This document shows, in pieces, positions 36,610-45,204 of a stretch of DNA of 64,000 nt. A model generated the notes under the pieces. It saw nothing but the letters and a program-made list of their open reading frames with translations. It ran no database searches and was not told the origin of the DNA. A program made the translations under genes and the position numbers. The first letter of the stretch is position 1. Each line of letters opens with the position of its first letter. This DNA comes from Geomonas sp. RF6. Lineage in GTDB: Bacteria > Desulfobacterota > Desulfuromonadia > Geobacterales > Geobacteraceae. The DNA is taken from positions 3,307,001 to 3,371,000 of the forward strand of contig NZ_CP087999.1 in assembly GCF_021044625.1 (NCBI RefSeq), read 5' to 3'.

Positions 36610-37353
36610 CTACATCAGTTTTTCCATTTCCTCTTCGGCGATGTCGAAGTTCGCGTAGACGTTTTGTACGTCGTCGCAGTCTTCCATGCGCTCCATGAGT
36701 TTCAGCATGTTCTCCGCCTGCTTTCCTTCCAGCTTTACCTGAGTCTGCGGGATCATGGTAACTTCTGCGGACTCCGGCTTGAAGCCTGCCTTCTCCAGCG
36801 CTTCCTTCACAGCGTTGAAAGAGGAGGGGTCGGTGAGGACCTCGATCTGGTCCCCTTCGTCGGTGACGTCGTCGGCGCCTGCCTCGATGGCGGCTTCGAA
36901 GAGCTTGTCAAAGTCGGTCCCTTCCGGGAAGATCATGAGGCCTTTCTTGTCGAAGAGCCAGGCGACGCAGCCGGCCTCCCCCATGTTGCCGTTGCACTTG
37001 GTGAAGATACTCCTGACTTCGGAAACGGTGCGGTTGCGGTTGTCGGTCATGACCTCCACCAGAACCGCGGTACCGCCGGGGCCGTACCCTTCGTAGGTCG
37101 TCTCCTCGTAGTTGGTGCCCTCGAGCCCGCCCACACCTTTCTTGATGGCGCGCTCGACGTTGTCCTTCGGCATGTTTTCGGCCTTCGCCTTGTCGATGGC
37201 GGTCCTGAGACGCGGGTTGCCGTCCGGGTCCCCACCTCCGATTTTCGCTGCGACGGTGATCTCCTTGATGATTTTGGTGAAGATCTTCCCTCTTTTGGCG
37301 TCAGCAGCTCCCTTCTTATGTTTGATGGTGCTCCATTTATTATGACCTGACAT
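36610..37353 (-). CDS. YebC/PmpR-family protein
   Basis: 247 aa, starting with the invariant [20 protein letters not shown] and containing [12 protein letters not shown] and [23 protein letters not shown]. Long annotated as a DNA-binding regulator; more recent work ties members to translation of proline-rich stretches. Its position before ruvC is conserved. The start is ATG 37353 with AAGGAAG; the longer frame upstream is not credible. Confidence 0.93.
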   Translation of the reverse strand: MSGHNKWSTIKHKKGAADAKRGKIFTKIIKEITVAAKIGGGDPDGNPRLRTAIDKAKAENMPKDNVERAIKKGVGGLEGTNYEETTYEGYGPGGTAVLVEVMTDNRNRTVSEVRSIFTKCNGNMGEAGCVAWLFDKKGLMIFPEGTDFDKLFEAAIEAGADDVTDEGDQIEVLTDPSSFNAVKEALEKAGFKPESAEVTMIPQTQVKLEGKQAENMLKLMERMEDCDDVQNVYANFDIAEEEMEKLM

Positions 37354-37391
37354 AAGCGACTTCCTTTCGAGAGGTTTTGTGAAAACGGGGA

Positions 37392-37421
37392 ATACTAGCA
37401 TGGCCAAAGAAGAGTTGTAAA
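37392..37421 (-). promoter_or_regulatory. Sigma-70 promoter of yebC-ruv
   Basis: On the minus strand TTTACA (37421-37416), 18-base spacer, TAGTAT (37397-37392), about 40 bases before the yebC start. Confidence 0.6.
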
Positions 37422-37490
37422 GTGGGAAAATGGTGGCTAAACTGTAGCGGAATTCAGGACTGGGGCGGCTTTAGCCCCTCGGGAGACGAA

Positions 37491-37862
37491 ATGAGCGCTA
37501 CCGGGAACGGGTGGAAAATCATGAGGTTCTTCTTGCTATCTCTGTGCACTTTGCTGCTCGCCGCGGGGTGCTCGACGGCTCCCGTGGCCAAGAAGGAGCT
37601 GCCCCCCATCCTCACCCAGGAGGAACTCCTGCGCCCTTGGCAAAAGCTCGGGGTGCTGGAGGTTCACCGAAAACGGTACGGTTCCTCTTCCGATGTAAGC
37701 CCGGAAGATTATGCGTGGGTGTACGAGTCCCTGCGCCAGGAGGCGGCCCGCATTAGCGCCGACGCCGTTATTTTCCCGGAGGTGCGGGTGGAGATGGACA
37801 GCTACTACCTCTTTCCGACCAGCGAGATGTACGGCAAAGGGGTCGCCATCAAGTTTCAATGA
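37491..37862 (+). CDS. Small lipoprotein, unknown function
   Basis: 123 aa (or 113 if it starts at ATG 37521). A lipobox LLLAAGC leads to a compact domain with YAWVYESLRQEAARISADAVIFPEVRVEMDSYYLFPTSEM; the pattern of an alternating strand after 'ADAVI' resembles small YbjQ/LPXTG-free envelope lipoproteins but no family is claimed. GGGAG lies five bases before ATG 37491. About 80 bases upstream of the oxidoreductase gene, possibly co-transcribed. Confidence 0.7.
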   Translation: MSATGNGWKIMRFFLLSLCTLLLAAGCSTAPVAKKELPPILTQEELLRPWQKLGVLEVHRKRYGSSSDVSPEDYAWVYESLRQEAARISADAVIFPEVRVEMDSYYLFPTSEMYGKGVAIKFQ

Positions 37863-37944
37863 ACGCGTTGTTTGATCGAGCTGCAGACCGCCCACTTCGG
37901 CCGGCTGTGAGTAATGTGTTATTGCTGCTATCAAGGAGGGTGCG

Positions 37945-38928
37945 ATGAAGGCTGTGCTGATGGAGGGATTTGGCGGCAGGGAAGTGCTGAGGGTAGGGGA
38001 TGCGCCGAAACCGGCTCCGAAGGAGAATCAGGTTCTGGTGCGGGTGATGGCAACCTCGGTGAACCGGCCGGACCTGGTGCAGCGGGAAGGGAAGTACCCT
38101 CCGCCGCCGGGGGAGTCGGAGATTCTCGGGCTGGAGGTGGCCGGCATCGTCGAAGAGGTCGGCCCCGGCGTCAGCGCGTGGCAGCCGGGGGACCGGGTGA
38201 TGTCACTCGTCGGCGGAGGGGGGTATGCGGAATATGCCACCCCCTATGCGAATCACCTGATGCGGATTCCCGAGACCATGAGCTTCGAGGAAGCCGCCTG
38301 CGTCTGCGAGACCTATATCACTGCTTTTCTAAACGTCCTCGTTCTCGGCGCGCTGAAAGAGGGGGAGACAGCCCTCCTGCATGGAGGCGGAGGCGGAGTC
38401 AACACGGCCGCTATCCAGCTCTGCCGAGCGCTCGTTCCCTCCAGCAGGCTCATTGTGACCGCTTCCCCCGGGAAGGTGGAGCGGGTAAAAGAGCTCGGCG
38501 CCGACCTGGTGATCAACTACCGTGAAAGCGATTTTGCGGAGGTCATAAAGGAGTACACCGGGAAGAAGGGGGTAGATGTCATCCTCGACCACATCGGGGC
38601 GAAATACTTCTCGTCAAACATGAATTCGCTGGCCGTGAAGGGGCGACTGGTGGTGATAGGGGTGACGTCGGGGATAACGGGGGAGCTCAATCTGGCAATG
38701 ATGATGGTGAAGAGGCAGCAGATCATCGGGAGCGTGCTGCGGGCGCGGCCAGTAGCCGAGAAGGGGGATATAGTGGCGCTCTTTGCCGAGCGGGCGCTTC
38801 CGAAGCTGGCGGATCGCACCGTGGTGCCGATAGTCCACCAGGTCTTTCCGCTGGAGCAGGTGAGAGAGGCGCACGCCCTCATGGAGGAGAGCGGGCACTT
38901 CGGAAAGATCGTGCTGCGGGTGGCGTAG
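37945..38928 (+). CDS. Zinc-independent quinone oxidoreductase-like MDR protein
   Basis: 327 aa of the medium-chain dehydrogenase superfamily. N-terminal GroES-like domain (MKAVLMEGFGGREVLRVGD, SVNRPDLVQREGKYPPPPG, LGLEVAGIVEEVGPGV), then an NAD(P)-binding domain (LLHGGGGGVNTAAIQL, DVILDHIGAKYFSSN). Resembles the PIG3/TP53I3 quinone reductase group, with NADPH the probable cofactor; no structural zinc cysteines are seen. Substrate unknown. A GGAGG lies upstream of the ATG. Confidence 0.85.
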   Translation: MKAVLMEGFGGREVLRVGDAPKPAPKENQVLVRVMATSVNRPDLVQREGKYPPPPGESEILGLEVAGIVEEVGPGVSAWQPGDRVMSLVGGGGYAEYATPYANHLMRIPETMSFEEAACVCETYITAFLNVLVLGALKEGETALLHGGGGGVNTAAIQLCRALVPSSRLIVTASPGKVERVKELGADLVINYRESDFAEVIKEYTGKKGVDVILDHIGAKYFSSNMNSLAVKGRLVVIGVTSGITGELNLAMMMVKRQQIIGSVLRARPVAEKGDIVALFAERALPKLADRTVVPIVHQVFPLEQVREAHALMEESGHFGKIVLRVA

Positions 38929-38939
38929 CGGGAAGAGTC

Positions 38940-39030
38940 TGCCGGAAACGCTTCGCTTATTCCGGCCTACATGGTCGCATGGTGATAGGTGATGTAATGT
39001 AGGCCGGGATAAGTCGCAGACATTCCCGGC
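38940..39030. repeat. REP/BIME-like palindrome
   Basis: GCCGGAAACGCTTCGCTTATTCC GGCCTACA and, after about 27 bases, TGTAGGCCGGGATAAGTCGC...CATTCCCGGC. Compared with the other two copies the two halves are in the reverse order. Confidence 0.7.
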
Positions 39031-39041
39031 ATTTTGAATCT

Positions 39042-39170
39042 CGTTCCCAAGGTCACCTTGGGAACGGGCTTGGGCGCAAAGCTCCAGCTTTGCATCCGCG
39101 CCGGCAATCCCCGTCTTGGCGAGGCAGAACCTCGCGGGCACATGCATTCCCAAGCTGGAGCTTGGGAACG
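39042..39170 (+). repeat. Multi-hairpin dispersed repeat, copy D
   Basis: Starts CGTTCCCAAGGTCACCTTGG, contains GCAAAGCTCCAGCTTTGC and GGCGAGGCAGAACCTCGC, and ends CCCAAGCTGGAGCTTGGG. Lies directly after the REP-like element. Confidence 0.85.
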
Positions 39171-39187
39171 AGGTATCACACAAAAGA

Positions 39188-39235
39188 AAGGGCGCAGAGG
39201 AAATTATTTCCCCTGCGCCCTTTTTGCGTAGCTAC
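39188..39235. terminator. Bidirectional terminator between the oxidoreductase and ABC-F genes
   Basis: AAGGGCGCAGAGG AAATTATT CCCCTGCGCCCTTTTT on the plus strand; the minus strand also ends in a T-rich run. It serves the ABC-F gene, whose stop lies eleven bases away. Confidence 0.85.
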
Positions 39236-39245
39236 CACTGAGACC

Positions 39246-40883
39246 CTACAGGCTCAACTCCGCGTGTCCCTCGCACAGCGCCTCGCGTGCGGCCACTACT
39301 TCGGCGCTCTCCAGGTAGTCGTCAAAGCCCATGATCCGGTCGATGATCCCCTTGGGCGTGATCTCCACGATCCTGTTTGCCACCGTCGAGACGAACTCGT
39401 GGTCGTGGGAGGCGAAGAGAACCACTTCATTGAAGGCGATCAGCCCGTTGTTGAGCGCGGTGATCGATTCAAGATCGAGGTGGTTCGTCGGCTCGTCGAG
39501 GATCAGCGCGTTCGCGCCGGTCAGCATCATCCTCGAAAGCATGCAGCGAACCCGCTCTCCACCGGAAAGAACGCTCGTCTTCTTCATCGCCTCTTCCCCG
39601 GAAAAGAGCATGCGCCCCAGGAAGCCGCGGGCGAAGCTCTCCCCTTCGGTCGGGGGGGAGTACTGGCCGAGCCACTCGATGAGGTTGAGGTCATTCTTGA
39701 AGTACTCGCCGTTCTCCTTAGGGAAGTAGGCGTTGGTGATGGTGACCCCCCAGCGGAAGGTACCGGCGTCCGGCTCCAGCTCTCCTGCGAGGATCTGGAA
39801 AAGGGTGGTCTTGGCAAGGGAGTTCCCGCCGATGAAGGCGATCTTGTCCCCTTTCCTGACGGTAAGGTCGAGGTCCTTGAAGAGCTGCACACCCTCGACT
39901 TCCTTGCTGAGCCCCTTCACTTCAAGGATGATGTCGCCGCAGGGACGCTCCGGCTTGAACACCACGTACGGGTACTTGCGGGAGGAGACCGGCATGTCTT
40001 CCAGGGTGAGCTTCTCCAGAAGCTTCTTCCTCGAGGTCGCCTGCTTTGCCTTCGAGGCGTTGGAGCTGAAGCGCTGGATGAACTCCTTCAGTTCGTTCGC
40101 CTTGTCCGTTACCTTCCGGTTTTCGTCCTGGCGCTGCTTCAGCTGTAGCTGGCTCGCCTGGTACCAGAAGTCGTAGTTCCCCACGTACACTTGGATGCGG
40201 CTGAAGTCGATGTCGGCGATGTGGGTGCAGACCTGGTTCAGGAAGTGGCGGTCGTGGGAGACCACGATGACCGTGTTCTGGAAGCGGTACAGGAACTCCT
40301 CCAGCCAGGCGATCGACTTCAGGTCGAGGTGGTTGGTAGGCTCGTCCAGAAGAAGGACGTCTGGGTTGCCGAAGAGGGCCTGGGCCAGAAGCACCCGCAC
40401 CTTTTCGCCACCTTCCAGCTCCTTCATCTTCTTTGTGCGCATCTCCTCGGTGATGCCGAGGCCGTTCAGGAGGACGGCGGCTTCGGATTCCGCCTCGTAG
40501 CCGTTCATCTCGGCGAATTCCGCCTCGAGCTCGGCGGAGCGGATGCCGTCTTCTTCGGTAAACTCCTCCTTGGAGTAGATCGCGTCGCGCTCGGTCATGA
40601 TCTGGTGCAGCTTCGCGTGCCCCATGATGACGGTGTCGAAAACGGTATACTCGTCAAAGGCGAACTGGTCCTGCTTGAGGACGGCGATCCTCTCGCGCGG
40701 CCCGACGATGATCTCTCCCTTGTCCGCTTCGATCTCGCCGGAAAGGATCTTCAGAAAGGTCGACTTGCCGGCGCCGTTGGCGCCGATGAGCCCGTAGCAG
40801 TTCCCGGGCAGAAACTTTATATTGACGTCCTTAAAGAGCACCCTTTTGCCGTAGGCGAGGGTGACGTTCGATGCGCTGATCAT
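39246..40883 (-). CDS. ABC-F ATPase, YkpA/YbiT-like
   Basis: 545 aa, two ABC domains, no membrane helices. NBD1 has GANGAGKST and LLLDEPTNHLD with a variant signature LEGGEKVRV. NBD2 has LSGGERVRCML and LILDEPTNHLD but its Walker A is GGNSLAKTT, with Ala where the canonical Gly before the Lys should be. The linker VSSRKYPYVVFKPERPCG resembles YkpA/YbiT-type ABC-F proteins. These act on the ribosome E site as translation factors, and some relatives give antibiotic resistance. An intrinsic-terminator hairpin lies in its leader. AAGGAG lies about a dozen bases before the ATG. Confidence 0.9.
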   Translation of the reverse strand: MISASNVTLAYGKRVLFKDVNIKFLPGNCYGLIGANGAGKSTFLKILSGEIEADKGEIIVGPRERIAVLKQDQFAFDEYTVFDTVIMGHAKLHQIMTERDAIYSKEEFTEEDGIRSAELEAEFAEMNGYEAESEAAVLLNGLGITEEMRTKKMKELEGGEKVRVLLAQALFGNPDVLLLDEPTNHLDLKSIAWLEEFLYRFQNTVIVVSHDRHFLNQVCTHIADIDFSRIQVYVGNYDFWYQASQLQLKQRQDENRKVTDKANELKEFIQRFSSNASKAKQATSRKKLLEKLTLEDMPVSSRKYPYVVFKPERPCGDIILEVKGLSKEVEGVQLFKDLDLTVRKGDKIAFIGGNSLAKTTLFQILAGELEPDAGTFRWGVTITNAYFPKENGEYFKNDLNLIEWLGQYSPPTEGESFARGFLGRMLFSGEEAMKKTSVLSGGERVRCMLSRMMLTGANALILDEPTNHLDLESITALNNGLIAFNEVVLFASHDHEFVSTVANRIVEITPKGIIDRIMGFDDYLESAEVVAAREALCEGHAELSL

Positions 40884-40901
40884 CCTGTGCTTTGTCTCCT
40901 T

Positions 40902-40942
40902 CTGAAAAAATGAAAAACCACAGGGAGGGGTCCCTGTGGTTT
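40902..40942 (-). terminator. Intrinsic terminator in the leader of the ABC-F gene
   Basis: On the minus strand AAACCACAGGGA, CCCC loop, TCCCTGTGGTTT (12-bp perfect stem), then TTCATTTTTTC. It ends about 20 bases before the ABC-F start codon. No minus-strand gene lies upstream, so it is in the 5' leader, consistent with transcription attenuation. Confidence 0.75.
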
Positions 40943-41153
40943 CAAGGCGCTTCTTTTATACCATCTTTGCCGCCGGCGCGGCAATCCCTTTTTCCGCCTG
41001 CGACGGCGGGGTAATTTCTGTACGGATTCTACGGCTGCGTGCTAAAAAAAGTTTATTTTCGGGTGTTGTTATGGCATTGTGTATACCGTTCGCGCGCAGG
41101 GTGGAGCCGACATGTCGGTGCCTTCTCCGCCGATATTGTTCTGGAGGTTTTCG

Positions 41154-42059
41154 ATGAGGATCATCGACAAGATAAATGAGGGCAAGCAGTTCTTTTCCCT
41201 GGAGTTTTTCCCGCCGAAGGAGCGCGCCGACTGGCCGGCTTTCTTCGAGGTCGCCGACAGGCTTTCACGCCTCGAGCCGCTCTTTGCCTCCGTCACCTAC
41301 GGGGCAGGGGGGAGCACCCAGCGCGACACGCTGGAGATCGTGACCCGCCTCAAGAAGGAGCACGGCCTGGAGACGATGGCGCACCTTACCTGCATCGGTG
41401 CGTATCGCGGCGCACTGGAGAAGTTCCTCGACGATCTTGCCGAGGCAGAGGTGTACAACGTCCTCGCCATGCGCGGCGACCGCCCTAAGGACGCGCCCCC
41501 CGAGTTCTCCGTCTGTCGCACGCTGCTGCACGCCTCCGATCTCACCGCCTTTATCCGTGCCTCCCGTCCCGACTTCTGCATCGGCGTCGCCGGCTACCCC
41601 GAAACGCACCCGGAGGCCGAGAGCGCCGCGAAAGACCTGGAGTACCTGAAGCTGAAGCTCGATGAGGGGGGGGACTTCGTGATCACCCAGCTCTTCTTCG
41701 ACAACTCCCTCTACTTCGATTTCGTCAAACGTGCGCGCGCCATCGGTATCACCAAGCCGATCGTCCCCGGGATACTCCCGGTGGTGAGCCTGAAGGTAGT
41801 CCAGCGCATCGCATCGCTCTGCGGGTCCACCATTCCCGCGGAGTTCATGGCCCAGCTCGAGGAGGCTGATCGGCGCGGCGGCGCGGACGCAGTCCTGGAG
41901 GTCGGCGTGGCACACGCAAGGAAGCAGGCTCAGGACCTCCTTGCTGCCGGGGTGCCGGGGGTGCATCTCTATACGCTGAACCGCGCAGACGCTATTATTA
42001 ATATAGTGGATGGGCTGATGGAAGAGCCGGGGCGGGAAGCGTTGCAGGCGAAAGGGTAG
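41154..42059 (+). CDS. metF: Methylenetetrahydrofolate reductase
   Basis: 301 aa FAD enzyme that reduces 5,10-methylene-THF to 5-methyl-THF for methionine synthesis and, in acetogen-like routes, one-carbon metabolism. Landmarks: FSLEFFPPKERADWPAFF, ASVTYGAGGSTQRDTLEIV, AHLTCIGAYRGALE, NVLAMRGDRPKD, GVAGYPETHPEAES and GADFVITQLFFDN-type (here GGDFVITQLFFDN). Start at ATG 41154 behind GGAGG; the longer upstream frame is rejected. Divergent from the ABC-F gene. Confidence 0.96.
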   Translation: MRIIDKINEGKQFFSLEFFPPKERADWPAFFEVADRLSRLEPLFASVTYGAGGSTQRDTLEIVTRLKKEHGLETMAHLTCIGAYRGALEKFLDDLAEAEVYNVLAMRGDRPKDAPPEFSVCRTLLHASDLTAFIRASRPDFCIGVAGYPETHPEAESAAKDLEYLKLKLDEGGDFVITQLFFDNSLYFDFVKRARAIGITKPIVPGILPVVSLKVVQRIASLCGSTIPAEFMAQLEEADRRGGADAVLEVGVAHARKQAQDLLAAGVPGVHLYTLNRADAIINIVDGLMEEPGREALQAKG

Positions 42060-42106
42060 GAATCCTTTCTCCGGCCCGGCCGGTCCTGAAACAATCAATG
42101 GTCCAC

Positions 42107-42135
42107 CCGTTCGCACTGAGCCTGCCGAAAGGCGC
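42107..42135. repeat. Fragment of a widespread palindromic repeat
   Basis: CCCGTTCGCACTGAGCCTGC CGAAAGGCG resembles a short repeat (GTTCGCACTGAGCCTGTCGA type) found in many proteobacterial genomes. Confidence 0.35.
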
Positions 42136-42178
42136 GATTGGTTTCGCACCCTGCGGATCAGCGGTAGAGGAATCGGCT

Positions 42179-43126
42179 ATGGATACGGTTATAAAGGTCG
42201 GCATCAGCACCTGTCTTTTAGGGGAGCGCGTACGCTACGATGGTGGCCACAAGCGCGATCCGTATCTCACCGACATCCTTGGCCGCTTCTTCACCTTTGT
42301 CCCGGTCTGTCCGGAGGTGGAGTGCGGCATGCCGATTCCGCGCGAGGCGATGCGGCTGGAAGGGGATCCCGCCTCTCCGCGCCTGATGACGCAACGCACC
42401 AGGGTGGACAAGACGGAGCAGATGACCTCCTTCTGCGACGACAAGATCCGCCTGCTGGCCCGGGAGGAGCTCTGCGGCTTCATCTTCAAAAAGGATTCAC
42501 CAAGCTCCGGACTCCACCGCGTGAAGGTGTACAACAGCGGCATGCCCAGCAAGAACGGCCGCGGACTCTTTGCAGCTGCCGTGGTGAAGGCATTTCCCCT
42601 CCTGCCGGTCGAGGAGGAGGGGCGGCTCAATGACCCCGACCTGCGCGAGAATTTCATCGAGAGCGTTTTCACCTACTCGCGCTGGAAGACCTTTCTGAAA
42701 AGCAGACCCACCTTTGGCGGCCTGGTCGAATTCCATTCCAACCACAAGCTGCTCATCATGGCGCACAGCCCGAGCATCTACCGCGAGATGGGGAGTCTCG
42801 TGGCGACCGGCAAGGGGATCGAGCAGCCGGAGCTCTTCCGGCGCTACGAGGAGCTCCTCATGTCCGCCATGGCCCATCAGGCGACGGTGCCAAAAAACAC
42901 GAACGTCCTTTCCCACATCATGGGATATTTCAAGAAGGAGCTGAGCGCCATGGAAAAGGCTGAGCTCCTCGAGATAATCAGGCAGTATCATGAAAAGCTG
43001 GTGCCGCTGATCGTCCCCATCACCCTTTTGAAGCATTACTGCCTCAAGTACGACCAGAGCTATCTCTTGCGTCAGTACTACCTCTCCCCGCACCCCTCGG
43101 AGCTGGCCCTGCGAAACCACGCGTAG
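42179..43126 (+). CDS. DUF523-DUF1722 protein, YbgA-like
   Basis: 315 aa. The N-terminal DUF523 domain has KVGISTCLLGERVRYDGGHKR, CPEVECGMPIPREAMRLEG and FIFKKDSPSSGL; related single-domain proteins desulfurise thiouracil using an iron-sulfur cluster bound by conserved cysteines such as those seen here. The C-terminal DUF1722 domain (FHSNHKLLIMAHSPSIYREMGSLVA...) is the YbgA part, often found beside photolyase genes. No photolyase is here. Start ATG 42179; GAGGAA precedes it. Confidence 0.85.
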   Translation: MDTVIKVGISTCLLGERVRYDGGHKRDPYLTDILGRFFTFVPVCPEVECGMPIPREAMRLEGDPASPRLMTQRTRVDKTEQMTSFCDDKIRLLAREELCGFIFKKDSPSSGLHRVKVYNSGMPSKNGRGLFAAAVVKAFPLLPVEEEGRLNDPDLRENFIESVFTYSRWKTFLKSRPTFGGLVEFHSNHKLLIMAHSPSIYREMGSLVATGKGIEQPELFRRYEELLMSAMAHQATVPKNTNVLSHIMGYFKKELSAMEKAELLEIIRQYHEKLVPLIVPITLLKHYCLKYDQSYLLRQYYLSPHPSELALRNHA

Positions 43127-43425
43127 GTTCCATCGTCTGATTTCTTGTCGGCTCGCTGATCAGCTCCGCACTGCCGGAATTTCGTACCCGAATGCTTCCT
43201 GACCTTGTAGGCGCATCACGACCAGGTGGCGGATAAGGTGTCGGAATTCTTTACAGTGTGGACGCATTGTTGCGTCTGTTCTGTCTGATTACTTTACAGT
43301 CCCTAAAAGGATGCCACATGATGTGGTCTGAAAATGCATTTATTTCGGTGTATTAAGTTCGAAAATCCACCTCGGCATAAATTGTGCTTATGCAGAGCCA
43401 TTAAACAACCCCTTGGAGGTGGACA
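43127..43425. other. Intergenic, PEP-CTERM gene upstream region
   Basis: About 300 bases with no gene. It holds the palindrome GACGCATTGTTGCGTC at 43261-43276 (possible activator site) and the sigma-54 promoter below. AT-richer than the neighbouring genes. Confidence 0.6.
43373..43388 (+). promoter_or_regulatory. Sigma-54-type promoter of PEP-CTERM gene 1
   Basis: CGGCAT-AAATT-GTGCT: GG at -24 and GC at -12 with correct spacing to TGGCAC-N5-TTGCT. The predicted start is about 27 bases before the ATG at 43426, leaving room for GGAGG. Confidence 0.65.
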
Positions 43426-43977
43426 ATGAAATGGTCAAAGAGCAAACTCAGGAGCGTCATAGTCATTGCTGTTGCATTACTGGCGTTGGCTGGTATAGCT
43501 AACGCATCCCCGACCCAATGGACGGCATCGTTTGGGAGCCCCGTTTGGGACACTCATTACAGTCTGGATCTCACAAATCTTGTACCGAACTACGTACCAG
43601 GCGTAGACTCACTCACTTCAGCATTTTTCTCACTCGACTATACCAACAGTGGGAACAACAATAATGGAACTGCAACTTTTGAAGTCTTCGTGAACAACGT
43701 CATTACTGGAACGGTTAATTTTTCCAAGCCGAGTGAAAACGTCCTGTTACCTTTGCCAGCAGCTACACTTTCGGATTTAAGTACAAATGGCATGATAGAT
43801 TTTTACTTCCATCGGGCGCCAGGCAGCCACGAATTTGATATCCAAACCGCTGTCTTCGTTGTAAATGGTTCGCACGAAGAGTCGGCTCCCGTCCCGGAAC
43901 CAGGAACCATGATGCTGCTCGGAGCAGGATTTCTCGGCCTCGCGGTCTGTGGAAAACGCCGCAGAAATAATGCGTAA
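43426..43977 (+). CDS. PEP-CTERM sorting domain protein 1
   Basis: 183 aa. Signal peptide to about residue 27 (ALLALAGIANA), a short beta-rich, Asn/Thr/Ser-rich body, and a C-terminal sorting tail VPEPGTMMLLGAGFLGLA followed by CGKRRRNNA (PEP motif, membrane helix, basic end). Such proteins are cleaved by an exosortase and reach the surface or exopolysaccharide matrix. GGAGGTGG precedes the ATG. The gene is AT-richer than its neighbours. Its promoter is of sigma-54 type. The body is not recognised. Confidence 0.88.
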   Translation: MKWSKSKLRSVIVIAVALLALAGIANASPTQWTASFGSPVWDTHYSLDLTNLVPNYVPGVDSLTSAFFSLDYTNSGNNNNGTATFEVFVNNVITGTVNFSKPSENVLLPLPAATLSDLSTNGMIDFYFHRAPGSHEFDIQTAVFVVNGSHEESAPVPEPGTMMLLGAGFLGLAVCGKRRRNNA

Positions 43978-44055
43978 TCCGTTTCCGTTCCTCGAAACCT
44001 AGTTGTGGTGAAAGATGTTGGGCGATCGACGGTTGTCGTAGAGTTTGAAGAGGAA

Positions 44056-44093
44056 CAGGAAGGGGCGGGCCAGCAAGGCGCCGCCCCTTCCTG
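44056..44093 (+). terminator. Terminator of PEP-CTERM gene 1
   Basis: CAGGAAGGGGCGG, 12-base loop, CCGCCCCTTCCTG (13-bp perfect stem), then CGTTTAG. It has a modest T-run. Confidence 0.7.
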
Positions 44094-44361
44094 CGTTTAG
44101 GGGCCAACAACCCGAACTGGCGCAGACCTGGCGGATCCGCAGGTCGATGGACCTAGGCGGATCGATAGGGGGCTCGCCAAATGCCTCACATGACGTGCTT
44201 CTTTGATGGTTGGGGCGGCATGGGCGACTGTTCAGGAAAAGGTCGTCAGGGTGGGGCCGGAACTGAGACGTCAGGATTCTCTGCAGCGTAAACTTTTGGC
44301 GGAGAATGTTGAAGTCCGGCGAGGTGGCCGATGGCAGATTGGTATAACGTGGCGCTGAAGT
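44094..44361. other. Intergenic, nothing recognised
   Basis: GC-mixed DNA between the PEP-CTERM terminator and the CPBP protease gene. No gene or repeat is supported. Confidence 0.5.
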
Positions 44362-45078
44362 CTACCAAAGCCACCAGTTATGGGTCAGGAGCACGTAGCC
44401 GGCGAGGGCGAGGTTTGTGACGGCGTGGGCGAGGACGCATTGGGCGAGGCTGCGGGTTTTGTACAGGAGGACGTTGTAAATTATTCCAGCAGTGACACCG
44501 GCAACGAAAAGGTGGTGCTCCAGCCCGAAGAGAAGGCTGGAGACTGCAAAGGACGTCCAGGTGAAGCGGCCGATGGGGACGGACTCGAAGTCGGGGTCGA
44601 CAATGTACCGGAGCAGGAAAGAGCGCCAGAAGAGCTCTTCCATGACAGGTACCACGAGGACTGCGCCTGCCACGCGTACCGCAGTCATCGCAAACCGGAT
44701 CGCGCCTTCCGGCAGGAGTGCCGGATCGAATCCCGCGGGACCTCCGACCACGGAGACGGTCCAGTCGAGGTAAATCCAGAGGATGAAGGTGACAACCCCG
44801 ACGATGCAGGAGGCCAGCGACACGCGCCTGTCGAGGAGATCTCTGAGGCGCAACTCAGGGTAGTGATTCCGGTATAGATAGAGAAGTGCCGCGACGGAAA
44901 ATGCCTTGAGCGGGTAGAGGTAGTACAGTGTCCCAGGAGGAAGGCTGAGCCACCCGTGGCTGCCGGTAAAGCGCACGCTCTCATCGACGGCGATGAAAGC
45001 CATGAAGAGGGCGAAGGGGAGGGTGCGAGATATGATCGCGTAGTTGAAGCCGGATACTCTGGCGGCTGTTTTAGTCAT
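44362..45078 (-). CDS. CPBP/CAAX-type intramembrane protease, PEP-CTERM-associated
   Basis: 238 aa with about seven hydrophobic helices. Protease motifs are present: EE..R in MEELFWRSFLLRY, FGLEHHLF and the final HAVTN. These are the metal/catalytic residues of CPBP glutamic proteases. A CAAX-protease-related family has been defined in exosortase/PEP-CTERM loci, and its position between two PEP-CTERM genes fits that. The role in surface sorting is not established. The start has no clear ribosome binding site. Confidence 0.82.
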   Translation of the reverse strand: MTKTAARVSGFNYAIISRTLPFALFMAFIAVDESVRFTGSHGWLSLPPGTLYYLYPLKAFSVAALLYLYRNHYPELRLRDLLDRRVSLASCIVGVVTFILWIYLDWTVSVVGGPAGFDPALLPEGAIRFAMTAVRVAGAVLVVPVMEELFWRSFLLRYIVDPDFESVPIGRFTWTSFAVSSLLFGLEHHLFVAGVTAGIIYNVLLYKTRSLAQCVLAHAVTNLALAGYVLLTHNWWLW

Positions 45079-45148
45079 AAAGTGTTAGTAGCACATCATT
45101 TGCGTCCCGTCGAGCGGGCGGCGCGGACAACTGGGAAATCGATGAAAA

Positions 45149-45181
45149 AAAAGGGCGACACGAGGCGGTGTCGCCCTTTCT
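45149..45181 (-). terminator. Terminator of PEP-CTERM gene 2
   Basis: AAAGGGCGACAC ... GTGTCGCCCTTT followed on the minus strand by a run of T (about eight). Lies about 25 bases after the stop. Confidence 0.85.
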
Positions 45182-45204
45182 TGTTATTATTCTATGCGAT
45201 CAGC

